Shown here: piece by piece, positions 44,662-52,701 of the stretch
Layout: every line of letters starts with the position of its first letter
Position numbering within the stretch: position 1 is the first letter of the stretch
DNA from: Luteolibacter arcticus
GTDB taxonomy: Bacteria; Verrucomicrobiota; Verrucomicrobiia; Verrucomicrobiales; Akkermansiaceae
Reading direction: 5' to 3'
DNA length: 64,000 nucleotides
Assembly: GCF_025950235.1 (NCBI RefSeq)
Contig: NZ_JAPDDT010000002.1
Location: forward strand, 496,001 to 560,000
Notes under the pieces: generated by a model
Seen by the model: the letters and a program-made list of their open reading frames with translations, nothing else
Database searches by the model: none
Told to the model about the DNA's origin: nothing
Program-made: the position numbers and the translations under genes

Positions 44662-45890
44662 CGCATGCTCAGCTCCTTGAGGCACTCCTTCAAAACCTCC
44701 ACACCTTTCGCGATCGCTGCCGGCGAGCTGTATTCATCCGGCCGGTGGCTGTAGCCCTTGTGGCACGGGATGAAGATCATCGCGGTGGGGCAAATGCGGG
44801 CCATGAACAACGAGTCGTGGTAAGCGCGGCTGACCATGCGCCGGGAAGCGAGCCCTGCCGCTTTCGCCTTGTTCTCAACCAAGGCGACCAAGGTGGGTTC
44901 GCAGATCGCCGGAGGGTCCTGATTGATGACTTGCCAGTCGATTTCGATGCCGCGTCGCCGGCAGATCTCGCGGGTGCCCTCGGCGATCTTTGCCAGAGCC
45001 TTGTCGCGGGTCTCGCGGTTGGTGTCGCGGAGATCGACTTCCATCTTCACGTCGCAAGGGATGCTGTTGATCGCGCCCGGTTTCACTTCCACCAGCCCAC
45101 AGGTGCCGACGGTGTCGGGGCTGCCACTTTCCAGCGCGGCACGCTCCACCAGCAGCGCGATCTCCGCGGCGGCGAGGAAGGCATCGTGGCGGTCCTTCAT
45201 CAGCACCGCGCCGGCATGGCCGCCGGCACCCTTCAAGAGCAGCCGGAAGGCGGATGGTGCGGCGATCTTTTCGACGATGCCGATGTCGAGCTGCCCCGCC
45301 TCTAACAATGGTCCCTGCTCGATATGAAGTTCGAGGAAGGCAGTGTAGGCGAGCGAGGGAACCTTCACCGCGCCGAGATCGCCACGACATCCGGCGGCCT
45401 CGCGCAACTCGTCGAGCGAGCGACCGTCCGGGTCCCGCAGGGCACGTGCTTCATCAGGTGAGGTGGAGCCGGACATCAGACGGCTGCCGAGGCAACCGAT
45501 GCCGAAGCGCGTCGGTTCCTCGGCCGTGAACATGATCAGCTCGATGCTGCGCTTCGGCGCGTGGCCGCCTTCCTTGAGCTGGCGCATCGCTTCCAATCCT
45601 CCGAGCACGCCAACGACGCCGTCGTATTTCCCCGCATTTGGGATCGCATCGGTGTGGGATCCTGTGGCCACAGCGGGGAGGCAGGGTTCCTCGCCTTCCC
45701 AGCGGATGAACAGGTTTCCCGCGGGATCCGAGCGGGCGTGGAAGCCGGCTTCCTTTGCCTTAGCCGTCAACCACTGCCGCGCCGCGAGATCCTCTGCCGA
45801 GAACAGCACCCGAGTGACCGCCGGCGCCGGATGCGCGGAGATCGCGGCAAGCTCGTCGATTTCGCGGTCGAGGCGGGGGAAAGTATTCAT
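44658..45890 (-). CDS. Ureidoglycolate amidohydrolase (UAH), M20 family
   Basis: Manganese-dependent M20 amidohydrolase of 410 residues, predicted to hydrolyse (S)-ureidoglycolate to glyoxylate, CO2 and ammonia. Metal-site blocks: ATGSHTDAIPNAGKYDGVVG and FTAEEPTRFGIGCLGSRLM, whose EEPTRFG wording matches plant UAH rather than allantoate amidohydrolase (EEGVRF). Later motifs: HIEQGPLLEAGQLDIG and AGHAGAVLMKDRHDA. A distinct paralogue of the 49029-50240 enzyme. The other option is an N-carbamoyl-amino-acid hydrolase, but the cluster favours ureide degradation. Coupled to the next gene. Confidence 0.82.
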   Translation of the reverse strand: MNTFPRLDREIDELAAISAHPAPAVTRVLFSAEDLAARQWLTAKAKEAGFHARSDPAGNLFIRWEGEEPCLPAVATGSHTDAIPNAGKYDGVVGVLGGLEAMRQLKEGGHAPKRSIELIMFTAEEPTRFGIGCLGSRLMSGSTSPDEARALRDPDGRSLDELREAAGCRGDLGAVKVPSLAYTAFLELHIEQGPLLEAGQLDIGIVEKIAAPSAFRLLLKGAGGHAGAVLMKDRHDAFLAAAEIALLVERAALESGSPDTVGTCGLVEVKPGAINSIPCDVKMEVDLRDTNRETRDKALAKIAEGTREICRRRGIEIDWQVINQDPPAICEPTLVALVENKAKAAGLASRRMVSRAYHDSLFMARICPTAMIFIPCHKGYSHRPDEYSSPAAIAKGVEVLKECLKELSMR

Positions 45891-45936
45891 CCGTTAGAGG
45901 AATGGCAGGAAATTGGCCGGTTGGGAATATGGGTTT

Positions 45937-46425
45937 TCAGATTCCCAGTGCCGCGATCACTTCGCGGTAAAGCTCCGCTGAAATTCGAAACCCATGAGAG
46001 GCAACGGCGCGATCAAGATCGGCCCGTGCCTCGACTGCAGAAAGCGCCCCTTTCTCCACGGCGAGCATGAGCAAGCCCAGCGTGCCGATGGTCGGGATTC
46101 CTTCTTCCTTCGCAATCCGGCGGAGAAGTCGCTCGTCCGCCAGCAACAGGTCGGCGCGGTGCTTCACCGCATAAGTCAGCGTGGTCCGATCGCTTGCGCT
46201 CAGGGTTTTGGATCCTAAGCCGCATTCGCTGAAGCTCGCCGTTTCGACAGACGCCAGGAAACTGGTGAGAGCCACACGCTCACGAAAGGAGGCCCGTTCA
46301 CCGAGGACCTCGTCCTTTACACACTGCAGGACCACGACTCTGTCCGTCGGAAGCAACCGGATCAATTCAAGCCGCCCCAGCTTCGCCAGGAATATCAGCG
46401 GACTCGCATCGCAGACGACGATCAT
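45937..46425 (-). CDS. PIN-like toxin, DUF3368 family
   Basis: Predicted ribonuclease toxin of 162 residues with the DUF3368 PIN-like pattern. The first Asp lies in IVVCDASPLIFLAKLGRLELI, Asp in LSASDRTTLTYA, and Asp/Glu in ADLLLADERLLRRIAKE, followed by IPTIGTLGLLMLAVEKG. The antitoxin gene ends one base within its start (ATGA overlap), giving a tight antitoxin-toxin pair. It sits inside the purine cluster without any metabolic link, so it is probably an inserted module. Confidence 0.85.
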   Translation of the reverse strand: MIVVCDASPLIFLAKLGRLELIRLLPTDRVVVLQCVKDEVLGERASFRERVALTSFLASVETASFSECGLGSKTLSASDRTTLTYAVKHRADLLLADERLLRRIAKEEGIPTIGTLGLLMLAVEKGALSAVEARADLDRAVASHGFRISAELYREVIAALGI

Positions 46426-46730
46426 CAGAGGCCTTTTGCCATACGAAGGTCTTCCTCGAACTCAGGCGATCCGTAGTGGAGCTCCAACGCTTCGCGGTCC
46501 ATCAGCGCGAGGAAATCCCACTGGCTGATCGCGGCCAACTCCGCAGCCCGGGAAAGAGAAGCCTCACCCCGGCGATAGCTCTCAACTGCCCGCCGCAAGC
46601 GCAGGTCCTTGATGCCTTGGCGCAGGATGACCCGCACGAGCTCGTCCCGGTCGCTGCCTTCGAGTCCGGCCAACTCGTCAAGCTGCAGGGCTTCCTCCGT
46701 CGAGAGGTGTGCGGAAACCGTGGTGCTCAT
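46425..46730 (-). CDS. UPF0175-like antitoxin of the DUF3368 toxin
   Basis: Protein of 101 residues. An N-terminal ribbon-helix-helix-like stretch, TTVSAHLSTEEALQLDELAG, is followed by LRLRRAVESYRRGEASLSRAAELAAISQWDFLALM, the AELAxIS-type helix-turn-helix of the UPF0175 family. These DNA-binding proteins usually pair with DUF3368 toxins, as here, where the stop overlaps the toxin ATG. An upstream gap of 56 bp to the ureidoglycine gene would hold its promoter. Confidence 0.82.
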   Translation of the reverse strand: MSTTVSAHLSTEEALQLDELAGLEGSDRDELVRVILRQGIKDLRLRRAVESYRRGEASLSRAAELAAISQWDFLALMDREALELHYGSPEFEEDLRMAKGL

Positions 46731-46786
46731 GGTGGCAATCTACCTGCGACATTCCAGACAGGCAAGCCGCTGTCGCTTTGAACACA

Positions 46787-47527
46787 TTACGGCAGCCGGT
46801 GCACGTCCTTGTAGTAAAGGTAGCTCGCCGGTTCATCACCCATCGCGACGAACCACTGCGGGCAATACGGGGCCATCCAGATCGCGTCGCCGGCGGTGAC
46901 GGGGTAGTGGTTGTCATCCAGCCGATAGACGCCTTGGCCGGAGAGCATCAGCAGGCCGTGCTCCATGACGTGGGTCTCCACGAAGGGCAGCGTGGCGCCG
47001 GGCTGGTAGGTGAAGATGTTCATCGCCAGGTCGTAGCGCGCGTCGAGCGGGAGCAGCGTTTGCAGGAGGGCCTTTTCGTTGCCGAGGAAGGGCTCGCCGG
47101 GAATATCGGCGGCGTTGCCGTGGACGGAGGGCGGCGCTTCGAGGTTGTCCACGGGTTCGAAGAGCTTGCGAAAGACCGTCATCCGCGTGCCTTCGCTGCC
47201 GTGCAGGGCGAGCACGTTCTCCGATGGGACGAAGAGAAAGCCACCGTCGGTCAGGGTGAGGTCGCCATCATCCCACACCGCGCGGCAGTCGCCCTTCTCC
47301 ACGTAGACGACGTGCTCGTGTTCGTCCGCCGGGAACCATGCCGTGCCGCCGCCGGCTTCGTAGACGACCAGGAATTGCGAAAGCTCCGCGCCCATCGCCG
47401 GAGAGATGAGAACGTAGGCCGTTGCGCCGTCCCAGCCGGGAAAGATGCTCGGGACATGACCATCGGGAGTGATCAGGGCATGGCGGAGGGCGACGTGAGT
47501 GCGTGTATGGCCGAAGAGAGGAGTCAT
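46787..47527 (-). CDS. allE: (S)-ureidoglycine aminohydrolase, bicupin
   Basis: Bicupin Mn enzyme of 246 residues converting (S)-ureidoglycine to (S)-ureidoglycolate and ammonia. Both cupin modules are visible: the first with GTAWFPADEHEHVVYVEKGD, the second with FVETHVMEHGLLMLSGQGVY, which supplies the metal-binding His/Glu set. The C terminus WMAPYCPQWF then YLYYKDVHR is typical of AllE/UGlyAH. The order allantoinase, allantoate amidohydrolase, this gene and UAH on one strand matches the reaction order. Not itself coupled; a 173-bp repeat-bearing gap separates it from allantoinase. Confidence 0.93.
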   Translation of the reverse strand: MTPLFGHTRTHVALRHALITPDGHVPSIFPGWDGATAYVLISPAMGAELSQFLVVYEAGGGTAWFPADEHEHVVYVEKGDCRAVWDDGDLTLTDGGFLFVPSENVLALHGSEGTRMTVFRKLFEPVDNLEAPPSVHGNAADIPGEPFLGNEKALLQTLLPLDARYDLAMNIFTYQPGATLPFVETHVMEHGLLMLSGQGVYRLDDNHYPVTAGDAIWMAPYCPQWFVAMGDEPASYLYYKDVHRLP

Positions 47528-47579
47528 GGGTCAGCGGTGAATGGCGCGGAATTAAGCCCGTTTTCTAGCATGGGAATCA

Positions 47580-47703
47580 ACCGCGGAGACGCAGAGGTCG
47601 CGGAGGAACACAGAGATTGGTTTGGAATGCGCCGCGGAATCCGGCGATCAATGGATGGCAGGATTGCCTTTCAACTTTGCGATCCTCTGCGACTCCGCGG
47701 TCA
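47580..47703. repeat. Terminal inverted-repeat element between allE and allB
   Basis: Left arm ACCGCGGAGACGCAGAGG (47580-47597 and a few bases beyond) and right arm reading GCGATCCTCTGCGACTCC then GCGGT (47679-47701) are inverted copies with one mismatch and one gap. The core between them is about 77 bp with no coding content. The right arm reaches the stop codon of allB. It looks like a small non-autonomous mobile element or a long-hairpin intergenic repeat. Confidence 0.62.
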
Positions 47704-49032
47704 AAGATCGTCAGGGTGAAGAAAGCGTCCGTGGGTCGCCGGGGAAACCGGATGGCCGCGCAGCCAGGTGGCGGTGACCTGCCACGCGCAACGCATGCCG
47801 ACGTAGGGCGAGATGGGATGGCGGGTGAGCAGGTCCTTGCGCTCGATGGTGAATTCGTCCGGTGCCAGCAGGCAGAAGTCGGCATCGAGGCCGGAGGCGA
47901 TGCCGCCCTTCCGGCTGTCCAGGCGGAAGCGCCGGGCGGGATTGGTGGACATCAGTGCGGCGAGCTGTTGCCACGTCGTCTCGCGCAGGGCGCGCTCGAT
48001 GAGCAGCGGGAAGCCGTGCTGGCAGCCGGCAATGCCGCCCCACATCGAGAAGTAGTCATTGCACTCCTTCAACTCCGGCGGCGAGGGCGAGTGGTCCGAG
48101 CCGATGGTGTCGATATCGCCGGCGGCCAGCACACGCCACAACCGGTCCACCGTGCCGGTGCAGCGCAGCGGCGGCGCGCATTTCGCGGCGGGGCCGATCC
48201 GTTCGGCGGCCCCGCGATCGAGCAGCAGGTAATGCGGACAGGTCTCGGCGGTGACGTCGATGCCCTCGCGCTTGGCGGCGTGGATGAGATCGATGCCCTC
48301 GGGCGCGCTGACGTGGACGATGTGCAGCGCGCAGCCGGTGTCGCGGGCGCAGGAGACTGCCATCTCGATGGCCGCGATTTCCGCCGCGACCGGGCGCGAG
48401 GCCAGCCAATCGGCCATGGTGCCGGGATGCGGCAGCGGGAATTCCCGCTGGTGAGCGGCGATGACCGCGGGGCTCTCCGCATGGACGGCGACCGGTAGAT
48501 TGAACTCCGCCGCGACGTGCATGCCCTTGCGCAAGGTGGCTTCGGTGGCGGCGGCGAATTCATCGAGGCCGCTGGGGCAGAGGAAGGCCTTGAAGCCGGC
48601 GACACCCGCCCGGGCGAGGTCGGCAAGATGCGGCAGCGAGTCCGGGGTGAGCCCGCCCCACAGGGCGAAGTCGAGGCGGCTGTTCGCTTCGCCAGCGCGG
48701 CGCTTGGCGGTGAAGCTGGCGAGGTCGAGCACCGGCGGCGACGAGTTCAGCGGCATGTCGATGAAACAGGTGCCGCCGCCTGCGGCGAGCGCGGTGGAGC
48801 CGGTCGCAAAGCCCTCCCAGTCCGTGCGCCCGGGTTCGTTGAAGTGGACGTGCGCATCGACCAAACCGGGGAAGAGGATCTTGCCGGTGGCATCGATTTC
48901 GACCTGGCAGGAGCCGGCGAGATTCTCAGCGAGATCGGCGAAGGTTTGGCCGGAGATCCCGACATCAAGCGTCCGCAGGCCGTCGGCGGTGACGACGGAG
49001 GCGCGGCGCAGGATGGTGTCGAATTGGCTCAT
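47701..49032 (-). CDS. allB: Allantoinase
   Basis: Amidohydrolase-superfamily enzyme of 443 residues opening allantoin to allantoate. Metal-binding sites: DAHVHFNEPGRTDWEGF with the HxH pair, the carboxylated Lys in GFKAFLCPSGLDEF, His in VAVHAES and ALHIVHVSAPEG, and Asp in IGSDHSPSP. These are diagnostic of AllB rather than dihydroorotase. Overlaps the upstream allantoate amidohydrolase stop by ATGA. Catalyses the second ring-opening step of the purine pathway after hydroxyisourate hydrolase. Confidence 0.94.
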   Translation of the reverse strand: MSQFDTILRRASVVTADGLRTLDVGISGQTFADLAENLAGSCQVEIDATGKILFPGLVDAHVHFNEPGRTDWEGFATGSTALAAGGGTCFIDMPLNSSPPVLDLASFTAKRRAGEANSRLDFALWGGLTPDSLPHLADLARAGVAGFKAFLCPSGLDEFAAATEATLRKGMHVAAEFNLPVAVHAESPAVIAAHQREFPLPHPGTMADWLASRPVAAEIAAIEMAVSCARDTGCALHIVHVSAPEGIDLIHAAKREGIDVTAETCPHYLLLDRGAAERIGPAAKCAPPLRCTGTVDRLWRVLAAGDIDTIGSDHSPSPPELKECNDYFSMWGGIAGCQHGFPLLIERALRETTWQQLAALMSTNPARRFRLDSRKGGIASGLDADFCLLAPDEFTIERKDLLTRHPISPYVGMRCAWQVTATWLRGHPVSPATHGRFLHPDDL

Positions 49033-50240
49033 CGGAGGGAGCTAAGAAAGTCCACGAGCACCCTCAGTGCCACGGCAATATCGCGCGGTCCCGCATATTC
49101 TTCCGGATGATGGCTGAGGCCGCCGCGGCAGCGGACGAAGAGCATCGCGACCGGCATGACGGTCGCCATCATCACCGCATCGTGGCCGGCACCGCTGGGC
49201 AAGGTGAAGCGGGCCCGGACCTGCTTTTCAACGGCGTCCAGCAGCGACCGGGTGAGGGCGGTGTCGCAAGGCACCGCGGCATTGGATTGAACGGGATCCC
49301 ACGAAAGCTGCAGCTTCCGGCGGGTGGCGATCACTCTGAAGCGCTCGAGCAAGCCGTCCAGCAAGCGCTCCCGCGCCGCATCGTCGGGATGGCGGAAATC
49401 GAGCGTGAAGGTCGCTTCACCGGGGATGGTATTCGAGGCACCCGGCCGCACATCGATCTTCCCGACGGTGGCAAGCAGGCCTTCCCTGTAGATGGCGTGG
49501 CTTTCGACCTCGAGAATACATTCGGCAGCTCCTGCCAGCGCATCGTGCCGCAGGGGCATCGGCGTCGTCCCGGCGTGGTCGGCCTTGCCGCGCAGCGTGA
49601 TGGTCAGCCGCCTTTGGCCACAGATCGCGGAGACGGCGCACACCGCTTCCTTCAGTTCGTCGAGGACGCGACCTTGCTCGATGTGGATCTCGACGTAGCC
49701 CTTGCTACGATGGTTCTCGTAGAAGAAAGACGTGGCACCTTCGTGCCAGCCTTCATTTGCGAGGGCTTCGCCGAGGGTGATGCCGGCTCTGTCGCGGATC
49801 TCCAGCATTTCCGGGCCGAGTTGCCCGACGCAGGCTCGGCTGCCTAGGTAGGTGGCGTGGAAGCGGACGCCTTCTTCATCCGAGAATCCGAGCACGTGCA
49901 CAGGAAAGTCGAGCGGTCCTGTAACCTCCAGTGCTGCGAGCGCAATCAGCACGCCGAGTGCGCCGTCGTACTTGCCCGCGTCGATCACTGTGTCGAGATG
50001 GGATCCAAGCAACAGCGGCGGCAGCGGGGGATCCTTGCCGGGAAGTACGCCGCGGATCGTACCTCCGGCATCGTGCCCGGTTTTCATCCCGGCTTCCTCC
50101 ATCCACGCCATCACCTGACGGGCCGCCCGGAGATTGGCAGGGGAGAGGAAGGTGCGGGTGAGCGAGCCGGGCGTGTCGGTGATGGCACCGAGTTCCTCGA
50201 TGCGGGAGAGCAGGCGCTCCAGTGCCAGGTCGAAGTCCAT
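49029..50240 (-). CDS. allC: Allantoate amidohydrolase, M20 family
   Basis: Mn-dependent M20 enzyme of 403 residues converting allantoate to (S)-ureidoglycine, CO2 and ammonia. Metal motifs: LLGSHLDTVIDAGKYDGALG and FSDEEGVRFHATYLGSRA; then EIHIEQGRVLDE and GKADHAGTTPMPLRHDA, the lid and substrate region of AllC. The DEEGVRF wording separates it from the UAH paralogue at 44658. Placed between hydroxyisourate hydrolase (6-bp gap) and allantoinase (4-bp overlap), forming a compact three-gene unit. Confidence 0.92.
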   Translation of the reverse strand: MDFDLALERLLSRIEELGAITDTPGSLTRTFLSPANLRAARQVMAWMEEAGMKTGHDAGGTIRGVLPGKDPPLPPLLLGSHLDTVIDAGKYDGALGVLIALAALEVTGPLDFPVHVLGFSDEEGVRFHATYLGSRACVGQLGPEMLEIRDRAGITLGEALANEGWHEGATSFFYENHRSKGYVEIHIEQGRVLDELKEAVCAVSAICGQRRLTITLRGKADHAGTTPMPLRHDALAGAAECILEVESHAIYREGLLATVGKIDVRPGASNTIPGEATFTLDFRHPDDAARERLLDGLLERFRVIATRRKLQLSWDPVQSNAAVPCDTALTRSLLDAVEKQVRARFTLPSGAGHDAVMMATVMPVAMLFVRCRGGLSHHPEEYAGPRDIAVALRVLVDFLSSLR

Positions 50241-50246
50241 CGTCAG

Positions 50247-50576
50247 TCAGCTTCCCCGGTAAGTGGAATAGGCCCATGGCGAGCAGACCAGCGGGACGTG
50301 ATACGAGCCGCCGGCCTCCATGCGGAAGCACACCGGCACCACATCAAGGAAGGGGCTGTCGATCGCTTGGGAGCGGAAATAGTCCGCCACGTGAAAGCGC
50401 AACTCGTAGGAGCCCGTGACGAGGTCGCCGCCTTCGAGCAGGGGACCATCTCCGCGGCCGTCGGCATTGGTCGTGATCGACCGCAACAGCGCGCCGTCTT
50501 TCAGCAGCTCGATCTTCATCCCCGCGGCAGGCTGGCCGCGGGTGGTGTCTAGCACGTGAGTGGTCAATTTCCCCAT
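50247..50576 (-). CDS. uraH: 5-hydroxyisourate hydrolase (transthyretin-like)
   Basis: HIU hydrolase of 109 residues, cytoplasmic, hydrolysing 5-hydroxyisourate to OHCU. The start at 50576 gives MGKLTTHVLDTTRGQPA with catalytic H7. The invariant C-terminal YRGS is present, together with FPFLDVVPVCFRM-like and YHVPLVCSPWAYSTYRGS blocks. These features separate the enzyme from animal transthyretin. First gene of the uraH-allC-allB unit. Uricase and OHCU decarboxylase, needed on either side of this step, are not in the window. Confidence 0.95.
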   Translation of the reverse strand: MGKLTTHVLDTTRGQPAAGMKIELLKDGALLRSITTNADGRGDGPLLEGGDLVTGSYELRFHVADYFRSQAIDSPFLDVVPVCFRMEAGGSYHVPLVCSPWAYSTYRGS

Positions 50577-50653
50577 CGGTCTAACATCAGCAGATCGGGT
50601 GCCGCGGGGCAAGTGTTCCCGCCCGGCTTGCACCATCAGGATAGCCAGTGAAG

Positions 50654-50872
50654 TCAGATCAATCCGCCCGGATTGCTGCGGAGGCGATCATCGCGCTGTT
50701 CTTGCTCCAGCCGCCGGATGTTCTGCTCCGCCTGCTTGGACTGAGCTTGGATCTTCCCTGCCTGCTCCCCGACAAGGCGCAGCGCCTGAGGCAGAGGCGC
50801 GGAACACACTCCGCAGAGCTTACCCCTGCGGCTGTAGATGACGGACCCACAGGTCGGGCAATGCTTTGCCAT
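50654..50872 (-). CDS. Small zinc-ribbon protein with coiled-coil tail
   Basis: Unrecognised 72-residue protein. The N terminus has a CPTCG-x13-CGVC zinc ribbon; the rest is helical and charged (KIQAQSKQAEQNIRRLEQEQRDD), with coiled-coil character. No known partner gene. It lies between uraH and the nucleotidyltransferase pair on the same strand, with gaps of about 77 and 52 bp. Confidence 0.62.
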   Translation of the reverse strand: MAKHCPTCGSVIYSRRGKLCGVCSAPLPQALRLVGEQAGKIQAQSKQAEQNIRRLEQEQRDDRLRSNPGGLI

Positions 50873-50924
50873 GGGAGTTTGATAGCTGCTGGCGGCGTGG
50901 CGGTCAACGGGGCGGTAGCTGCCG

Positions 50925-51434
50925 TCACTCCACCGGCCACTCGCCGCGGTCTTCGAGGAGCTTGCGGAGGAAGATTCGGTCGACGGCGTCCTTTTCCCGA
51001 TAAGTCTGTTTGGTCTTCCAGAGGAGCTTCGGGGAAGCGAAGGGAATACTCACGCCCAGGTGTTCCCTGATTTCGATAAGGTGGGCGACATCCTGATAGG
51101 AGAGCCCGCATGCCTTGGCCATGAGATCAACGGTGAAGTCATCGCAAACCCGGACCACGACGTAATCTGCCACTTCACCGGGCCGTAGTTCCGCGGCGGC
51201 GCCTTCGGGTAGCTGCGACAGCGCTTCGATGACCAACCGCTCATTCTCCTCGCCCGTCTCAATCAGAAGGTCGATGTCCATCGTGGCGCGAACGTACCCG
51301 GCGGAGATGATCGCGAATCCACCAACTACCACGTATTTCACGCCGAGGGCATTCAACCGGGCGGCCAGGTCCGCGAGATCATCGTCTGTCGGTGGACGGG
51401 TTTCGTCTAGCGGACTTGGATCTCCAGCATCCAT
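50925..51434 (-). CDS. Nucleotidyltransferase-fold protein (AbiEii/DUF6036-like)
   Basis: Protein of 169 residues with the small nucleotidyltransferase fold. The GG and D-x-D site is clear: VVVGGFAIISAGYVRATMDIDLLIETG, followed by VADYVVVRVCDDFTVDLMAKACG holding the third acidic residue. The C terminus is helical (KTKQTYREKDAVDRIFLRKLL), as in the DUF6036/AbiEii group. Its start overlaps the upstream small gene by 28 bp, so they form a pair, possibly toxin-antitoxin. The start at 51434 is chosen because it precedes the fold directly. Confidence 0.8.
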   Translation of the reverse strand: MDAGDPSPLDETRPPTDDDLADLAARLNALGVKYVVVGGFAIISAGYVRATMDIDLLIETGEENERLVIEALSQLPEGAAAELRPGEVADYVVVRVCDDFTVDLMAKACGLSYQDVAHLIEIREHLGVSIPFASPKLLWKTKQTYREKDAVDRIFLRKLLEDRGEWPVE

Positions 51435-51622
51435 GCGTCGGCCTCCTCGTGGGAATGGAAGCGATATACGCCGTGTTTCACCCGGAGTGGCCGTTGCCGC
51501 AACCGCGCGGCGAGGCGATTGAGCTGGCCACCGGCGGCCAAGCATTCCGAGCCGGGCTGACGCTTCTTCGGCTTCCCGACGACCTTCGCCCGCGGATCTC
51601 CGGATTCGATCAGCTCATTCAC
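51407..51622 (-). CDS. Small partner of the nucleotidyltransferase-fold protein
   Basis: Protein of 71 residues translated from a GTG at 51622. Basic N-terminal half (KVVGKPKKRQPGSE) and a C-terminal VYRFHSHEEADAWMLEIQ segment. Small proteins of this form commonly precede a DUF6036-type nucleotidyltransferase gene, with overlapping reading frames, as here (28 bp). An antitoxin or subunit role is inferred from that context only. Confidence 0.62.
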   Translation of the reverse strand: MNELIESGDPRAKVVGKPKKRQPGSECLAAGGQLNRLAARLRQRPLRVKHGVYRFHSHEEADAWMLEIQVR

Positions 51623-51673
51623 ATGGCAAAGCTATCCCACCCCTCACCGTGGGGCGAGGAGGAATTAAGCCGC

Positions 51674-52126
51674 TCATTTCGCTGCGGGCGCGGGAATGAC
51701 CAGAGTGGGGACCACGGCCTTGCGGACCATGCCTTCCGCCACGCTGCCGAGCAGCAGGGCGGCAACGGCGCCGTGGCCGTGCGAGCCGACGATCACCAGA
51801 TTGGCGCTGGTCTTTTGCACGTAGTCGAGGATGGCGTGCAGCGGGCTGCCCTCGGCGAGGTGGACGGAGGCTCCGGGCACGTCGCCTGCCACCTTGTCCA
51901 GTGCTTCCTGCAGCCGCGCGGTGGCGCGTTTGCGGGCTTCCTCCTGGAACAAGTGGATCGCGGGAAACTCGTCCGGGGTGAAGCCGTAGGCGGTGTAGCT
52001 CGGCTCCGGTTCCACCACGTGGAGCAGGTGGAGCGACGAGTCAAAGGCCCGCGCGATCTTCACGGCAGCCTCCAGCACGCCCGGGGTGGAGTTCGAGAAG
52101 TCGACGGCGGCAACAATGGTTTTCAT
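51674..52126 (-). CDS. Universal stress protein (UspA family)
   Basis: Single-domain Usp of 150 residues. Typical start MKTIVAAVDFSNSTPGVLEAA, and the ATP-binding signature GSHGHGAVAALLLGSVAEGMVRKAVVPTLV (G-x2-G-x9-G-[S/T] type) is complete, so nucleotide binding is likely. Cytoplasmic. The start at 52126 is supported by the fold; longer in-frame starts upstream read non-coding sequence. Divergent to a VOC gene 129 bp away. Confidence 0.92.
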   Translation of the reverse strand: MKTIVAAVDFSNSTPGVLEAAVKIARAFDSSLHLLHVVEPEPSYTAYGFTPDEFPAIHLFQEEARKRATARLQEALDKVAGDVPGASVHLAEGSPLHAILDYVQKTSANLVIVGSHGHGAVAALLLGSVAEGMVRKAVVPTLVIPAPAAK

Positions 52127-52255
52127 AGCTACTTTACCTGTTAGCACGGGAATCGCGAAAATGCCAAGAAAGGGATGATTCAAGCGGCGACTTCGGCAAT
52201 CCACGCGCGATCTGCGGATGACAGGCGGCGAGTCCGCGTCCATGCTCGCGCCGCC

Positions 52256-52630
52256 ATGATCAAGTTCCTCCACACCCGCATCCGCGTGGCCGATATCGAC
52301 CGCTCCATCGCCTTCTACAAGAAGCTCGGCTACAATGAGGCCCGCCGCCAGGACTCGCCACAGGGGAACCAGCTCGCCTTCCTGGAACTGCCCGGCAATG
52401 ACGTCTTCCTCGAGCTCTGCCACTCGCCCGAATACACCGCGACCTGCCCGGAAGACCTGATGCACACCTGCCTGGGCGTGTCGGACATCATCGAATACTG
52501 CGACGGCGTGGAAAAAGCCGGCATCGAGATCTGGCCGGGCGGCTGGCGGGAGAAGTTCTCCTCCGGCGACCGCAAGATGGCCTTCGTCACCGATCCCGAC
52601 GGCTACGAGGTGGAGATCCTGGAGCGCTGA
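52256..52630 (+). CDS. VOC/glyoxalase family protein (lactoylglutathione lyase-like)
   Basis: Vicinal oxygen chelate protein of 124 residues with two beta-alpha-beta-beta-beta modules. MIKFLHTRIRVADIDRSIAFYKKLGY is the classic first module, with metal-binding His at residue 6, and Glu appears in the FLELCHSP strand. The second module contains HTCLGVSDIIEYCDGV and MAFVTDPDGYEVEILE with the terminal Glu. The pattern fits glyoxalase I or a close VOC enzyme; the substrate is not certain. The start at 52256 begins the first strand. Confidence 0.88.
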   Translation: MIKFLHTRIRVADIDRSIAFYKKLGYNEARRQDSPQGNQLAFLELPGNDVFLELCHSPEYTATCPEDLMHTCLGVSDIIEYCDGVEKAGIEIWPGGWREKFSSGDRKMAFVTDPDGYEVEILER

Positions 52631-52701
52631 GCGGAAAACTGTGCCACCATGGTTCTAGCAACACCGTGGTCAGGTTCGTTGGATAGTTCGGCCGAAAGAT
52701 C

